DNA from: Nothopassalora personata
Taxonomy: Eukaryota; Ascomycota; Dothideomycetes; Mycosphaerellales; Mycosphaerellaceae
DNA: 64,000 bases
NCBI GenBank assembly: GCA_033816765.1
Contig: JAVSIV010000022.1
Span: 62,001 to 126,000, forward strand
Direction: 5' to 3'
Shown here piece by piece: positions 1 through 11,200 of the stretch. The stretch's first letter is position 1. Each line of letters starts with the position of its first letter. Position numbers and translations under genes: made by a program. The notes beneath the pieces are model-generated. The model was not told the origin of the DNA. It ran no database searches and worked only from the letters and a program-made list of their open reading frames with translations.

Positions 1-1312
<1,312 letters not shown>

Positions 1313-1322
<10 letters not shown>

Positions 1323-1538
1323 AGAAATATCAGATATTTTTAAGTTAATAACCCTTTTATTTGTAAATAAATTGTAAGGTTGTGTAACTAACTTAAAGGT
1401 TATATTGTTAATCGATTAAATTGTTTAAGGTATAAATGCTAAACATGTTTAAGGACTAAACGCATTTTTTCAAAAGTATATATATAATGAAATTAGAGAT
1501 AATTAAATAGGCCCACTAACTCCGCCAACTACTTGGTG
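1313..1538 (-). repeat. cox1 5' leader, copy shared with 4687-4912
   Basis: About 226 bp covering the first cox1 bases and the upstream untranslated region recur in the same orientation at 4687-4912 with few differences. The stretch ends at a small GC-rich block (ggcccactaactccgcc). It probably holds the cox1 5' UTR or promoter. It is also present in the right inverted-repeat arm. Confidence 0.85.
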
Positions 1539-1652
1539 TACAATTTGGCTTACTAATGCTGTATATTTCTTTTGATTATAGAAAGAAAAAAAAAAAAAAG
1601 GTTTTTAAGTTCACTTGACTGTTTAGGGCTTGCCTCTAAACTACTACCTAAT

Positions 1653-3210
1653 TCAGAAGAAAGGAAATTCTTTATTAAAGGGAATATCGGACAGGTTATT
1701 AACTAAGGATATTATCTTGTTATCTTCCGATAATTTAGATTCTATCTTATATTGTTTCTTTTGTGTAAAAATACTATAACTAGTATTGTTGAGTAAATAT
1801 CCACCACCTTCACTATGCAAATACTTAGCTGGAGGTACTATCATAGGTAACCTTAAAGGTGAAACTAAAACAACATCTTGTTTTTTTTTTTAATCCATAT
1901 TTAAAAGTTCAGTATCACAGATTACATAAATAGAATGTCTCTCACTTCTAGATACTCTTAAAACCTCAAGTTTAATTAATTTATAAGTATTTTCATTACC
2001 TTAGTACCTAATTTTAAGTAAAAAGAATCATCGTTGTTTAATATACCTTTTAATTCAGGTATATCCCTAATGTAATTATCATGTCAAGTCTTGAAGTTAC
2101 TTATATCATCTCCTTTATTAATTCTTAAATACTTATCAAGGATGATCTTACCTACTTTAACACCTACAGATGTAACCCCTAATAAATCTAAGTTTTCAGT
2201 CTTAGCATCTCTTAGTAATTTAAGTAAAAAGTAAACACAATTATCAAATATGAATTGACTACCGACTACATTCAAAATAGTAACTTTGAATTTATCATTT
2301 TTGTTGTTAGATTTAAGTAAGGCTTCTAAGTAAGCAGAAATCATAGGGGACTTTTTTTTTTAGATATAAATGACGTAACAGGTCCCGACAACCATCTAGC
2401 ATCTACATCTCTTATTAAAGTAGTATCAGTACTAGTAACCTCTGATTTAAACTCCAACAGATATTTTTCTAATTCTAACTGTACCTCACTACTAGCTTCA
2501 AAATTTGTACTTTTAAATTTTTTTTTTTCTATCCTGTCAAACATGTTACCATTAAGATAAGGATTTGTAACAGAAGTAGTAGAGTAATCTCTTTTACCAC
2601 TTCTACGTTGAGATCTATTAAATTCCCTTCTTTTCAGACCTTCATATTTTCTAGTAGTTAACTTAAAAATATCTTGGAGAGACTTTTTAGGCACTAAAGG
2701 AAATGCTAAATCTTTATGTTGATTTTCTCTGCGTTCAACTCCACGTTTATAAGAACCCTTGCTTACACTAGCTCTAACACCTGAAAAAGGCTTATAAACA
2801 ACTTTAATAACCTCTTCTAATGTAATTACTAATTTAGCATTAATTTCTTCATGACATACCTTATATGACTCGAAAACTATCTTATTAAGGAATTCATGAA
2901 GTGATATGTTCAAAGGATAAAAAATAACCTCAGATATATATCTATCATTTAATTTAATCACCATACTATATTGAATACGAGGTTTTAGATTAAATAATAA
3001 ATATCTAAATATAGCATTTGAATTTTTATTAAGATCATTGAAACTAACAGTAATCGATTAAAAAAAAAAAATCTGAGAAGATTTAACACCTAAAGAAGTA
3101 GCAATAGGACTAAAAACAGTAGCAGAGTTAGATATAGCTCTAGTGGGAAAAGATAAATAAGTAAAATGGGAAAAGTCAAATTTTCTAATAAGCATAGTTC
3201 TAAACATCAT
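1653..3210 (-). pseudogene. Linear-plasmid RNA polymerase (rpo), N-terminal part, decayed; left repeat copy
   Basis: Single-subunit phage-type RNA polymerase of linear mitochondrial plasmids, truncated. The frame begins MMFRTMLIRKFDFSHF, has an in-frame TAA at a T-run, and continues for 207 residues from 2964 to 2341. It shifts at a 10-A run into the next 86 residues (2344-2084) and shifts again before PLRLPMIVPPAKYLHSEGGGY (around 1850). That last segment and VNNLSDIPFNKEF match the RNAP N-terminal region (MIVPPKP...GGYL...VN). All downstream catalytic motifs are missing; cox1 leader sequence follows. The identical copy lies at 50724-52281. Relics with the same N-terminal segment lie near 27 kb and 55 kb. 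Confidence 0.75.
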
Positions 3211-3322
3211 GTATTTTTTCTTTATTTTTTCTTTATTTTTTCTTTATTTTTTCTTTATTTTTTCTTTATTTTTTCTTTATTTTTTCTTTATTTTTTCTTT
3301 ATTTTTTCTTTATTTTTTCTTA
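3211..3322. repeat. 11-bp tandem repeat (tttattttttc), about 10 copies
   Basis: A nearly perfect T-rich 11-bp unit is repeated directly upstream of the rpo relic. Because 11 is not a multiple of 3, each frame reads an 11-residue FFLYFFFIFSL pattern, so ORFs here are artefacts. Mirror copy at 50612-50723. Confidence 0.9.
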
Positions 3323-4104
3323 ATAATAAACGTCAGGAACTTGCGCATTCTTTATTCTTTAGGAATACTTAAACAAGCCGGTGCAGGAAACGGTGCAGGA
3401 AAACTCTCTAAAGTTTTTTGTTATTTCAATCAGTCGATTTTGACCTTCGTGATCTCACCTCTCTCCCTAAGAGCGATTCGGGGTTAACTGAAATATTTGT
3501 CACAGTTAGCTGTAAGACTCGAAAACAATACCTGTTACCTGTAACTTAGATCTTATCATCTAAGAAATGGATGAACAACGAGGACAAACTAATTAGGTCG
3601 TTCAGTAACCTACAGACCCTAAGACTATACAACATAAATTGAAGTCTGATAAGAGAAATCAATTTAGATGAAATAGAATTCCTTAGTAACTATCAGGTAT
3701 ACTAAGAGAAGTAAATAACAATGAAAAAAAAAGCGTATCCCCCTGTCATTGCTAATAGTAAAAAGAAATAACAAAAATCAGCCAAATGTAAAAATTCAGT
3801 TTACCCTTCATAGATAGGTAAAAAAAAAGTTCTGTCCATGGTGTAGTCCCCCCCGTCGTAATCAGTACCTATTAAATAAGTTTTCTTAGCTAGAAATTTT
3901 ATTAACCATCGGATCTAATAAAATCTAAATCGAAATAGAATCTTTTATAATAGAAGTCTACTATTTTTATTATAAAAAACCATGTATCTTGAGACGACTT
4001 TGAGACGACTTTCTACTCTAGAAAGGAAAATTACAACCTTTCATCAACTACATTACTAATGTAAAGTATTACAAATTTAATTTTTTTTTTTTGCTGGGTG
4101 TTAA
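3323..4104. other. Noncoding inverted-repeat segment with plasmid-flank-like sequence
   Basis: No credible gene. The stretch 3480-3560 (gttacctgtaacttagatc) resembles sequences near 27880 and 54600 that also sit beside rpo-like relics, so it may be a plasmid end or promoter region. A GC patch lies at 3845-3860 and a direct repeat gagacgacttt at 3990-4012. Confidence 0.5.
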
Positions 4105-4178
4105 TGCTCGAGATAAGATTTGAACTTATAACCTAAACATCTTCAGAGTTCCGCTCTTCCAGGTTGAGCTTCTCGAGC
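4105..4178 (-). tRNA. trnF: tRNA-Phe (GAA), left repeat copy
   Basis: The acceptor strands gctcgag and ctcgagc pair fully, the T arm is ataag-ttcaaat-cttat, and the anticodon loop is ctGAAga. Identical to 49756-49829. Confidence 0.85.
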
Positions 4179-4203
4179 TTAATATAAATGATTATAGTAT
4201 TCA

Positions 4204-4275
4204 TGGAGATATTAGGACTCGATCCTAAAATAACGATATGCAAAATCGCAGTTTTACCAATTAAACTATATCCCC
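4204..4275 (-). tRNA. trnA: tRNA-Ala (TGC), left repeat copy
   Basis: Acceptor ggggata pairs with tatctcc (one GU), anticodon stem gcgat/atcgt with loop ttTGCat. It lies directly against the RNase P RNA-like element, with no spacer. Identical to 49659-49730. Confidence 0.88.
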
Positions 4276-4556
4276 TTCAGCCTTGGTTTTGTGCCCCGCA
4301 TCCCGCACAACTGCCGTTATACTCGCCTCAGATTAATCTATGATCAGTAGAAATTATCCAGTCTTAAACAACCTGATGATCGATCTAAATTGTTCAGAGC
4401 CATAAGTGAAAAATCTTAAGCCTTCGATAAATTCACCCAAGTATATCCGTAAACTAAGCCCCTATCACGCTATAGTTCTTATGATCTCCTCCCTTGTAAA
4501 AGAGCTCTTTTACAACGTCTATAGCATATCGCTATACCAAGACCTCTAAGCAGTAC
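4276..4556 (-). ncRNA. rnpB: RNase P RNA-like structured RNA (rnpB candidate), left repeat copy
   Basis: About 280 nt, clearly more GC-rich than its surroundings, with a perfect hairpin ttgtaaaagagctcttttacaa. The 5' block gaggtcttggtatagc resembles RNase P conserved region I. The 3' block acaaaaccaaggctga resembles conserved region V (acagaaacc-ggcu). The two can form the long-range P4 helix (tcttggt with accaagg). It lies directly upstream of tRNA-Ala. Identification rests on these two blocks only. Confidence 0.55.
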
Positions 4557-4625
4557 ATATTTTTTTTTTTACATGTAAAGTATACTAATATAAATCCTAA
4601 ATGATAAATGATATATTACGTTTTT

Positions 4626-4688
4626 AACCCACTTGGGAATTGAACCCAAGATGTAATGGTGAAAGCATTATGTCTTAACCTCTTGACT
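4626..4688 (-). pseudogene. tRNA-Glu (TTC) lacking its 5' acceptor strand
   Basis: Identical to the complete tRNA-Glu at 49239-49308 from its eighth base onward. Here the seven-base 5' acceptor strand acccact is replaced by cox1 leader sequence (tgtgatg), which cannot pair with agtgggt. It is probably not functional. Confidence 0.85.
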
Positions 4689-4912
4689 CATCACATAGAA
4701 ATATCAGGTATTTTTAAGTTAATAACCTTTTTATTTGTAAATAAATTGTAAGGTTGTATAACTAACTTAAAGGTTATATTGTTAATCGATTAAATTGTTT
4801 AAGGTATAAATGCTAAACATGTTTAAGGACTAAACGCATTTTTTCAAAAGTATATATATAATGAAATTAGAGGTTATTAAATAGGCCCACTAACTCCGCC
4901 AACTACTTGGTG
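4687..4912 (-). repeat. Second copy of the cox1 5' leader
   Basis: Direct repeat of 1313-1538 lying immediately outside the inner end of the left inverted-repeat arm. It fuses cox1 start-region sequence to the truncated tRNA-Glu, as expected if recombination in this leader created the repeat boundary. A weaker third copy lies at 5098-5180. Confidence 0.85.
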
Positions 4913-5784
4913 AAAATTTTAGCTTAAGTACACTTCAGATATAAAAGTTAGATCACCTGATTGCAATCTGTAAAAAAAAATATCCTAGTACCAAATTTGT
5001 ACATAAAATAGACGTTGTTGTCACTCAGCATATGAGACACATCTACTCAGTTGTTATTATTTAGACTATTTAAAATAAGTTCTATTGTCATTAAAAAAAA
5101 AATTGAGTTGTTAATCACTTAAAAATGCTTAAGGTATATACGCTAAACAAGTTTATAGACTAAACACATTTTTATATGTATATAAATTGAAAAGTTTATC
5201 TAAAATGTGATATTTAAACCTATCTTATAATAATTAAAAATCATACTTTGTTACTAAGTTAACCTGTATTATAGTTAGTATAAAAAATATTATAACTATT
5301 AATAAGTGATCGTATCTAACATAAAAGTAAGAAATTGATAGGTAAGATGTTAAACCTATTAATACATAAAATATGCATCGTTTATACTAGGTTTATAGTC
5401 AGTGTTTTTTTTTGAAGCTATGTTTTTTTTATTAAAAAATCTAAAATACGTAACAAGGACGCAAAAAAGCTAATTTCTGTTGTTGCGAATATAACTAAAA
5501 GAATACTTTATATTGGTTTATAATTTCATATAAAAATGTTTATTATTTACTGCATAATACCAAAATTTATATTTCTATCAATATTAATTTAAGTGTAAGA
5601 CTTTACTGTAATGTATTTATGTTAAAATTTTGTTATATTATTATGGTATAATATAATAACACATTCTGCAATATGCATCACACGTTAGATCATAAAAATA
5701 CTTTATGAGATTCTAGTTGCGCGGGTCAAATAGATGGTAAACTCGTAAAAAGGTAAGCCGTCGATGCATGAGTTAATTGTTAGA
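4913..5784. other. Noncoding region downstream of atp9
   Basis: AT-rich, no credible gene. Bases 5098-5180 are a degraded cox1-leader piece. Around 4925-4990 the minus strand has an agattgcaatc segment like a tRNA-Cys anticodon arm, but I cannot fold a full tRNA. A GC-richer patch at 5715-5775 is unexplained. Confidence 0.5.
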
Positions 5785-6009
<225 letters not shown>

Positions 6010-6106
6010 TTAAGTTAGATATCTAAAGTTATAATTGTATTTTAAAGGAAACCCCCTTTACTATTTTAAATACTATTAAGTACTTATCGTATATATTTAT
6101 TTTTAA

Positions 6107-6206
6107 GTATATGTTATGATAATATGTTTGCAGCTAATCTTAAACCCAATGACAGATTTCTGGCTAAATATAAGATAAATTCTATTAAAACTAACAGAGG
6201 GAGTAT
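6107..6206 (-). pseudogene. atp6 internal fragment 1
   Basis: The minus strand encodes ILPLLVLIEFILYLARNL then SLGLRLAANILS followed by a stop. This is the conserved a-subunit helix with the essential Arg (LGLRLAANILSGHML in intact proteins). Both ends are lost. A diverged second copy lies at about 7120-7205. Confidence 0.75.
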
Positions 6207-6313
6207 AGCTAACGAACACCGTAATAACTAGCTCTAGCTAACTGTGTAGCTTGATGGGGTGAAAGAGATCATAATGTAAAGTTAACACCGTACTCCGCCC
6301 CATCTCGTCTAAT

Positions 6314-6562
6314 TTAAGACTCGATAAAAACTCTAGGCTGGAGGTTTGCTACATAATAACAAATAGTATCCCTATTATTACTCCATTGCACAGGTGTTAG
6401 GCTATTATAAAAAAGTGCCCTATCTCGTGCATCTAGCGCACGTTTTAATAGTGAAGAGTGGGTTGAGATCTCACGTCTTACCTTTGATATAAAAGTATTT
6501 GCTTCTCTTATACAACTGGGACACATAACACAGTCAGCTAAGAGAACTAAGCCATAACACAA
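6314..6562 (-). CDS. Small Cys-motif orphan ORF, related to the tail of the 7225-8106 chimera
   Basis: About 82 residues from an assumed TTG (open from 6589): a short hydrophobic start, then CVMCPSCIREAN and a basic segment with LLKRALDARDRALF. It can be lined up with CGWCNACVQGAE and LKAGLDWRDSKVRDR in the chimeric ORF at 7225-8106: the same C-x2-C-x2-C spacing, similar length to the RD motif, similar charge pattern. Function unknown. No standard start codon is visible, so it may be the 3' half of a decayed chimera beginning at 6860. Confidence 0.45.
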   Translation of the reverse strand: MCYGLVLLADCVMCPSCIREANTFISKVRREISTHSSLLKRALDARDRALFYNSLTPVQWSNNRDTICYYVANLQPRVFIES

Positions 6563-6619
6563 ACCTAAACCTAGAAGAGTCGATCATAATTACAATTAAA
6601 CCTACAGATACTGTTAATA

Positions 6620-6860
6620 ATAAATGTTTTGATAGTGTAAAAAAAAAAACATCTCAGGTAAAACTTTTACCTGTCTTATATTCAGTAGTAATAAAACCAA
6701 ATAAAACAATTATACCAGTAAAGTAATACTGTATAATAAATATAAAACAACTAAGTTATAATTCTGATAAAACAAAATTAGGAAATGATTTTAGGATAAC
6801 CAATAATATAGGAAATAATAGCGTTACTAAATGAAAGGGGTTTTTTGCTGCTTGTATCAT
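6620..6860 (-). pseudogene. atp9 start fused to unknown membrane sequence, broken
   Basis: Starts with the atp9 leader and first codons (MIQAAK) and then changes to NPFHLVTLLFPILLVILK, which is hydrophobic and weakly like the Cox3 N-terminus (PFHLV). A stop follows after SEL. A further hydrophobic stretch in another frame (VLFGFITTEYKTGKSFTW) leads towards the Cys-motif ORF at 6314-6562. Confidence 0.45.
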
Positions 6861-6957
6861 TTAAGTTAGATATTTAAAGTTATAATTTTAAAGTAAACCC
6901 TTTTACTATTAAAAAAAGCTTTTTTTATTAAGTACTTGTGATATATATCTATTTTTT

Positions 6958-7205
6958 TTTGTTATTAGTGTAAGTAAGTATGTAAGAACGTAATAAAACT
7001 ACAAAAACTTGAGCTTGTATTAATGCAATACTTAATTGCGTACCAGTAAGCGCTAAATCCTAAGAAAAAAAAATAAAACCCTGAAGTCATTTTGTTATAT
7101 GTAAAACCACATGTCATGATAATATGTTTGCAGCTAATATTAAACCTAATAAGAGATTTACGGCTAAATATGAGATAAATTCTATTAAAACTAATAAAGG
7201 TAGTA
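6958..7205 (-). pseudogene. atp6 3'-terminal fragment 2, frameshifted
   Basis: The minus strand reads LPLLVLIEFISYLA, then LAANILSWHVVLHI. After a shift at an A/T run it reads ALIQAQVFVVLLRSYI, the final Atp6 helix. The essential Arg region is altered (NLLLGLILAAN). It is not functional. Confidence 0.75.
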
Positions 7206-7224
7206 TAAAAAATTAAGAAAGTGA

Positions 7225-8106
7225 CTATTTTCTATTTAAATAACTATTAGCTCTGTAAAGCTGTCTCTTTTGGTGGTCAGTTAAATCTCATAATTTAATA
7301 GGAAGACCACGCTGCGCCATATCGGCTTTCATACTAGATTCTGTATAAACAATAGCGTCAATTCTAGCAGTATTTCCCGCAATAGCTGTTAAGTTAGCAC
7401 CCGGTTGAGTAGGTATAATTGTTCTATCTCTTACTTTTGAATCCCTCCAGTCTAATCCAGCCTTCAAATTCTTAATATGAACAGTTACTTCATTTCTTAA
7501 ACCAGCTAGATAAGGCTCCGCACCTTGTACACATGCATTACATCACCCACATGAGTTAATTATTGTAAGTTCTCCTACTGAAGCTGATATCAGGTCAAGG
7601 CCAAATACATATATAAATAAACCTGAAACCATTGAAAACAATAACCGTGTAATTAACATATTTGTGAATTTACTTCAAGTAAATTCTTTTTGGGATTGCG
7701 CTAACTGCGGTGTATTTAGTAAAGCAAACAAAACAGCTAAACTAGAAAAGAACAAATTTACAATGAAAATTATAAAAGTAAGTTCTAATTGAAATAAGGC
7801 AAAACTAGAAAAATTTCTAGATAAAATTAATACTAGTGCAAATGGTAATGTAGTTAAAAGGTAATTTTCTAGTAATTTACCTATAATCTTCTGAGAATAA
7901 TAATTAACACTAATAATGTGTGAAAATAAACGTCAGAAACCTATAATTAAAAACACTGTACCTGCGATAACGTGTATTCCATATAAACCTGTTCCAAAAT
8001 GAAAACATGGTACGTATACGCCAAGCGCTAAAGCTATACCTACACCTGCACCGATTAATCCTGTTGTGGCTAAACCTGTTCCAATAATTTTTGCTGCTTG
8101 TATCAT
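7225..8106 (-). CDS. Chimeric ORF: atp9 N-terminus + cox3 piece + membrane/Cys-motif domain
   Basis: An intact 293-residue frame under code 4. Residues 1-23 are Atp9 ([20 protein letters not shown]). Residues 30-65 match a Cox3 segment (CFHFGTGLYGIHVIAGTVFL, then IGFWRLFSHII). After that come about three more hydrophobic helices without a known parent, then CGWCNAC and a roughly 100-residue hydrophilic C-terminus. The atp9 leader is also copied (8107-8270), so it could be expressed from atp9 signals. The frame is long and free of stops while neighbouring atp6 pieces are broken, which suggests selection or recent origin. Function unknown; the design is like plant recombinant male-sterility ORFs. 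Confidence 0.75.
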
Positions 8107-8270
8107 TTAAGTTAGATATTTAAAGTTATAATTGTATTTTAAAGGAAACCCCCTTTACTATTTTAAATACTATTTTAAATACTATTTTAATTACTATTTT
8201 AATTACTATTTTAATTACTATAAAAAAAAAAGCTTTGTTTATTAAGTACTTATCGTATATATTTATTTTT
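8090..8270 (-). repeat. atp9 5' leader copy with 12-bp tandem repeats
   Basis: The leader upstream of atp9 (about 5998-6100) recurs at about 6843-6950 and here. This copy carries extra 12-bp units (actattttaaat/actattttaatt, about five) at 8158-8220. It lies between the chimeric ORF and the cob 3' end. Confidence 0.75.
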
Positions 8271-8299
8271 TTTTTGTTTTTTTGTTATTTTTATAGGCT

Positions 8300-11200
8300 C
8301 TAAGCTACATGACAGTCATCACAACACACTGCGAAACATAAACTACAATAATAATGACATGACTGAAAATTATTATATAGAGTATGGCTATCTGAAGGAG
8401 AACCTAGATCGCAGGGAGTGTCGTGCATAAACCTATCATGAACTTGAAGAACCCAATTGTGAGAGCACTCCGCTATAGTGTTAAGATGATTTTGCATAGA
8501 CATACAAGCATGGCATGATAAGACATTGTTACTATGTTGACATATATAGTTGCATATGTTACAATGAACAATATCTATACCATGTTCACAGACACTTTCC
8601 AACAATTGAACTTGTGGTCATAGTAATCATACTATAAATATAGCAGCTGCTATAACACAAATAACATTAACTATATATGTTATAACTGTTATAGTGCTTT
8701 GAGCAATAACAGAAGCAACTGGTGTTGTTGAGTTTAAATGTAGGTCTATTAAACTGTTTTCGAGTAAACTAACCAGAGGTACAACAATTAAGAAATGTGC
8801 AAAGTATAATACTGTACATATTTGTCCAAATTCTATGAATGGCGATTCAACATGTTTAGCTCCTAGTTGCATTAGTATTAAGAAGTTAGCTACAAAAACG
8901 TAAAATGCTATTTTACTTAAAGGTCTAAATTGTAATCCTCTACTTCTACCTAAGTCAGTAAAAGGCATAGTTAATATTATTAATATAGCAGAAAACATAG
9001 CAATAACACCTAACAATTTGTTAGGTATAGATCTTAATATAGCGTAGAATGGTAATAAATATCATTCAGGCACTATAGCAGGAGGTGTTTGCATTGGATT
9101 TGCCATAACGTAGTTTTCACTATCACCTAATACATTAGGCATAAAGAAAACGAACACTGATAATACTACAATAAATAAGAATATAGTAATTAAATCTTTA
9201 AATATAAAGTATGGAGCAAAAGGAAGTCTGTCATAATTACCAGAAACTCCTAAGGGATTACCTGCGTAAATTTTTCGACTGTACATTAAGCATCAAGTAA
9301 ATTGACACCCACCAGTGACCCAGTCTGTAGCGATCATATTTTTAACATTAGGATTAATATAACCGACGGTCTTGTATTAAATTTTTAATATTTTAACCGT
9401 TTTCACTAGCATTGCCAAACTATTATACCAAAAATAATATAGCATATGCCTAACTACTTAGTTTAAGGTATAATAATTTAAGTCTTCCGTCAAAGACTTA
9501 GAGATTAAATGCTTAATCTCTCGACTATTTATATATATATATTATAATCCTAATTTGTAGTACATACTAGGGACCATATATGGTAGTACCAATTTCTTTA
9601 ATAAAAGAATAGATTTTTGTTTAATGTATAATTGATAATTATCGTTATTTTTATGTAATGAGCAAGATAAATTAAACTTCAGATAGAGAGCTGAAGATAA
9701 TAATTCTACCTGTTTTTTTGTAAAACTATTTGTTGCTATTCTAACACCTGGATTTTTCCATGTACCATCATCCATAATTCAAATAGCTAAAGCTAAAGGT
9801 GTTAATAGATCAGCAATATTTTCCGGTATTCTCTTTTTCTTATTGTTATTATAAAATGTCTTATATAACCACAATAAACTTGTAAAGTTATAGGTAGAAA
9901 AACGATAATACTCTAATACCTTATCCCCTGTTTTTTGTTTGTACATTACAGGTAATAGATTAGAACAATAACCTCTTGTATTAAAAAAATTGTGTAAGTA
10001 AAATATATAATCCTTACGCACTGCACTCTGTCTAAATCTAAATCTAACCCCTCCATTCTTTTCACGCTCACAATAGCCGTCACCTAACAATGAACCAATA
10101 AATACCGAAATAATGTCATTATTATGTGGACCTATTCTTTTTATAGCTTTAACGTTAGGTATTACAAAGGCTAAGCTAGCTTTAAACAATGTAGAAGTAG
10201 ATTTCATATATATAAATTTAGGGCCAGTTAATAACCACCCTGCGCTATCATGTAAAGCAATTAAGTGCATTAAAGCTAAAGCAGCTAATACGAAAGGTAA
10301 TACAAAATGTAATGCAAAAAATCTGTTCAATGTAGCATTATTAACAGAGCATTTGTGTTGGTAGTCACCATATTTTATCTTAAAATATTCTCACTACACT
10401 CAATAAATCTCTTTATTGATCGGACTATATCATGATCTCGTCTTAAGAATTTTTTATTTATTTTAAGTGTTTAAAACATTTATAGAATATAAATAAAAAA
10501 AAAAAATTAGCGGTATATTGAAGGGATTTTTATATTTTCTGAATATCTAGGTATTGTACGCAATTGTTTTATTCATAAGAAATATTGCAATCTTTTATTA
10601 CCCATTAATTTTACAGGTGCTTTATCTAAAAATTTTATAGTATTTTCTATTGATCTTACACCAGTAACTTTTAATCTAGAACAATTGTGTTTGTCTAAGT
10701 AAATGGCAGTAGTAAAAGATAAATATTTAGAAATAGCTTTTATTATAATATTACCATCTTTTTGAGCAATATCAAAACTAGCTATTAAATAGTTATCTTT
10801 TTTATTCAATTTATATACACTAAAGCAACCTTCAGCTTCTATAAATCCCACTAATCAAGCGGAAAAATAATATTTATTTAAAATAGATTCTATAGAATTT
10901 AAAGGCACATCACTTCTAGTGTAAGGAGGTAAATCTTTAGAATATATAATACCTGAAAGTAAAGCATTTCTAAATCTCAAGTAATCATATTGTTTATTAG
11001 AAAACATAGGATATTTATCAAATATAGGTAAGATAAAGCTTTTTAAATGCTTTTTATCTCTAATTCTTAAACTAACCATTTGTGAATCATTTTTTTTTCT
11101 AAAGCTTACAACTCCTACACCTAACAAAGATTTAATTTTGTAAATTAATTGTACATCCTTAATAGATAATTCAATACCTAGTTCGTATGTTATATACTTA

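Noticed and set aside
3166..3487. Two overlapping ORFs with FFLYFFFIFSL repeats (and mirror ORFs at 50447-50768)
   Set aside because: They arise from an 11-bp tandem repeat that keeps all frames open; no upstream signal or conserved sequence.
3590..3730. Sequence resembling the LSU rRNA 5' region (ttccttagtaactatcagg)
   Set aside because: Only about 20 bases resemble rnl (cttagtaacttcagg); too short to call a fragment, unlike the 90-bp copy at 58215.
4920..4990. Possible second tRNA-Cys
   Set aside because: An anticodon-like agattgcaatc is present, but acceptor and T stems cannot be paired; a good tRNA-Cys exists at 28881.
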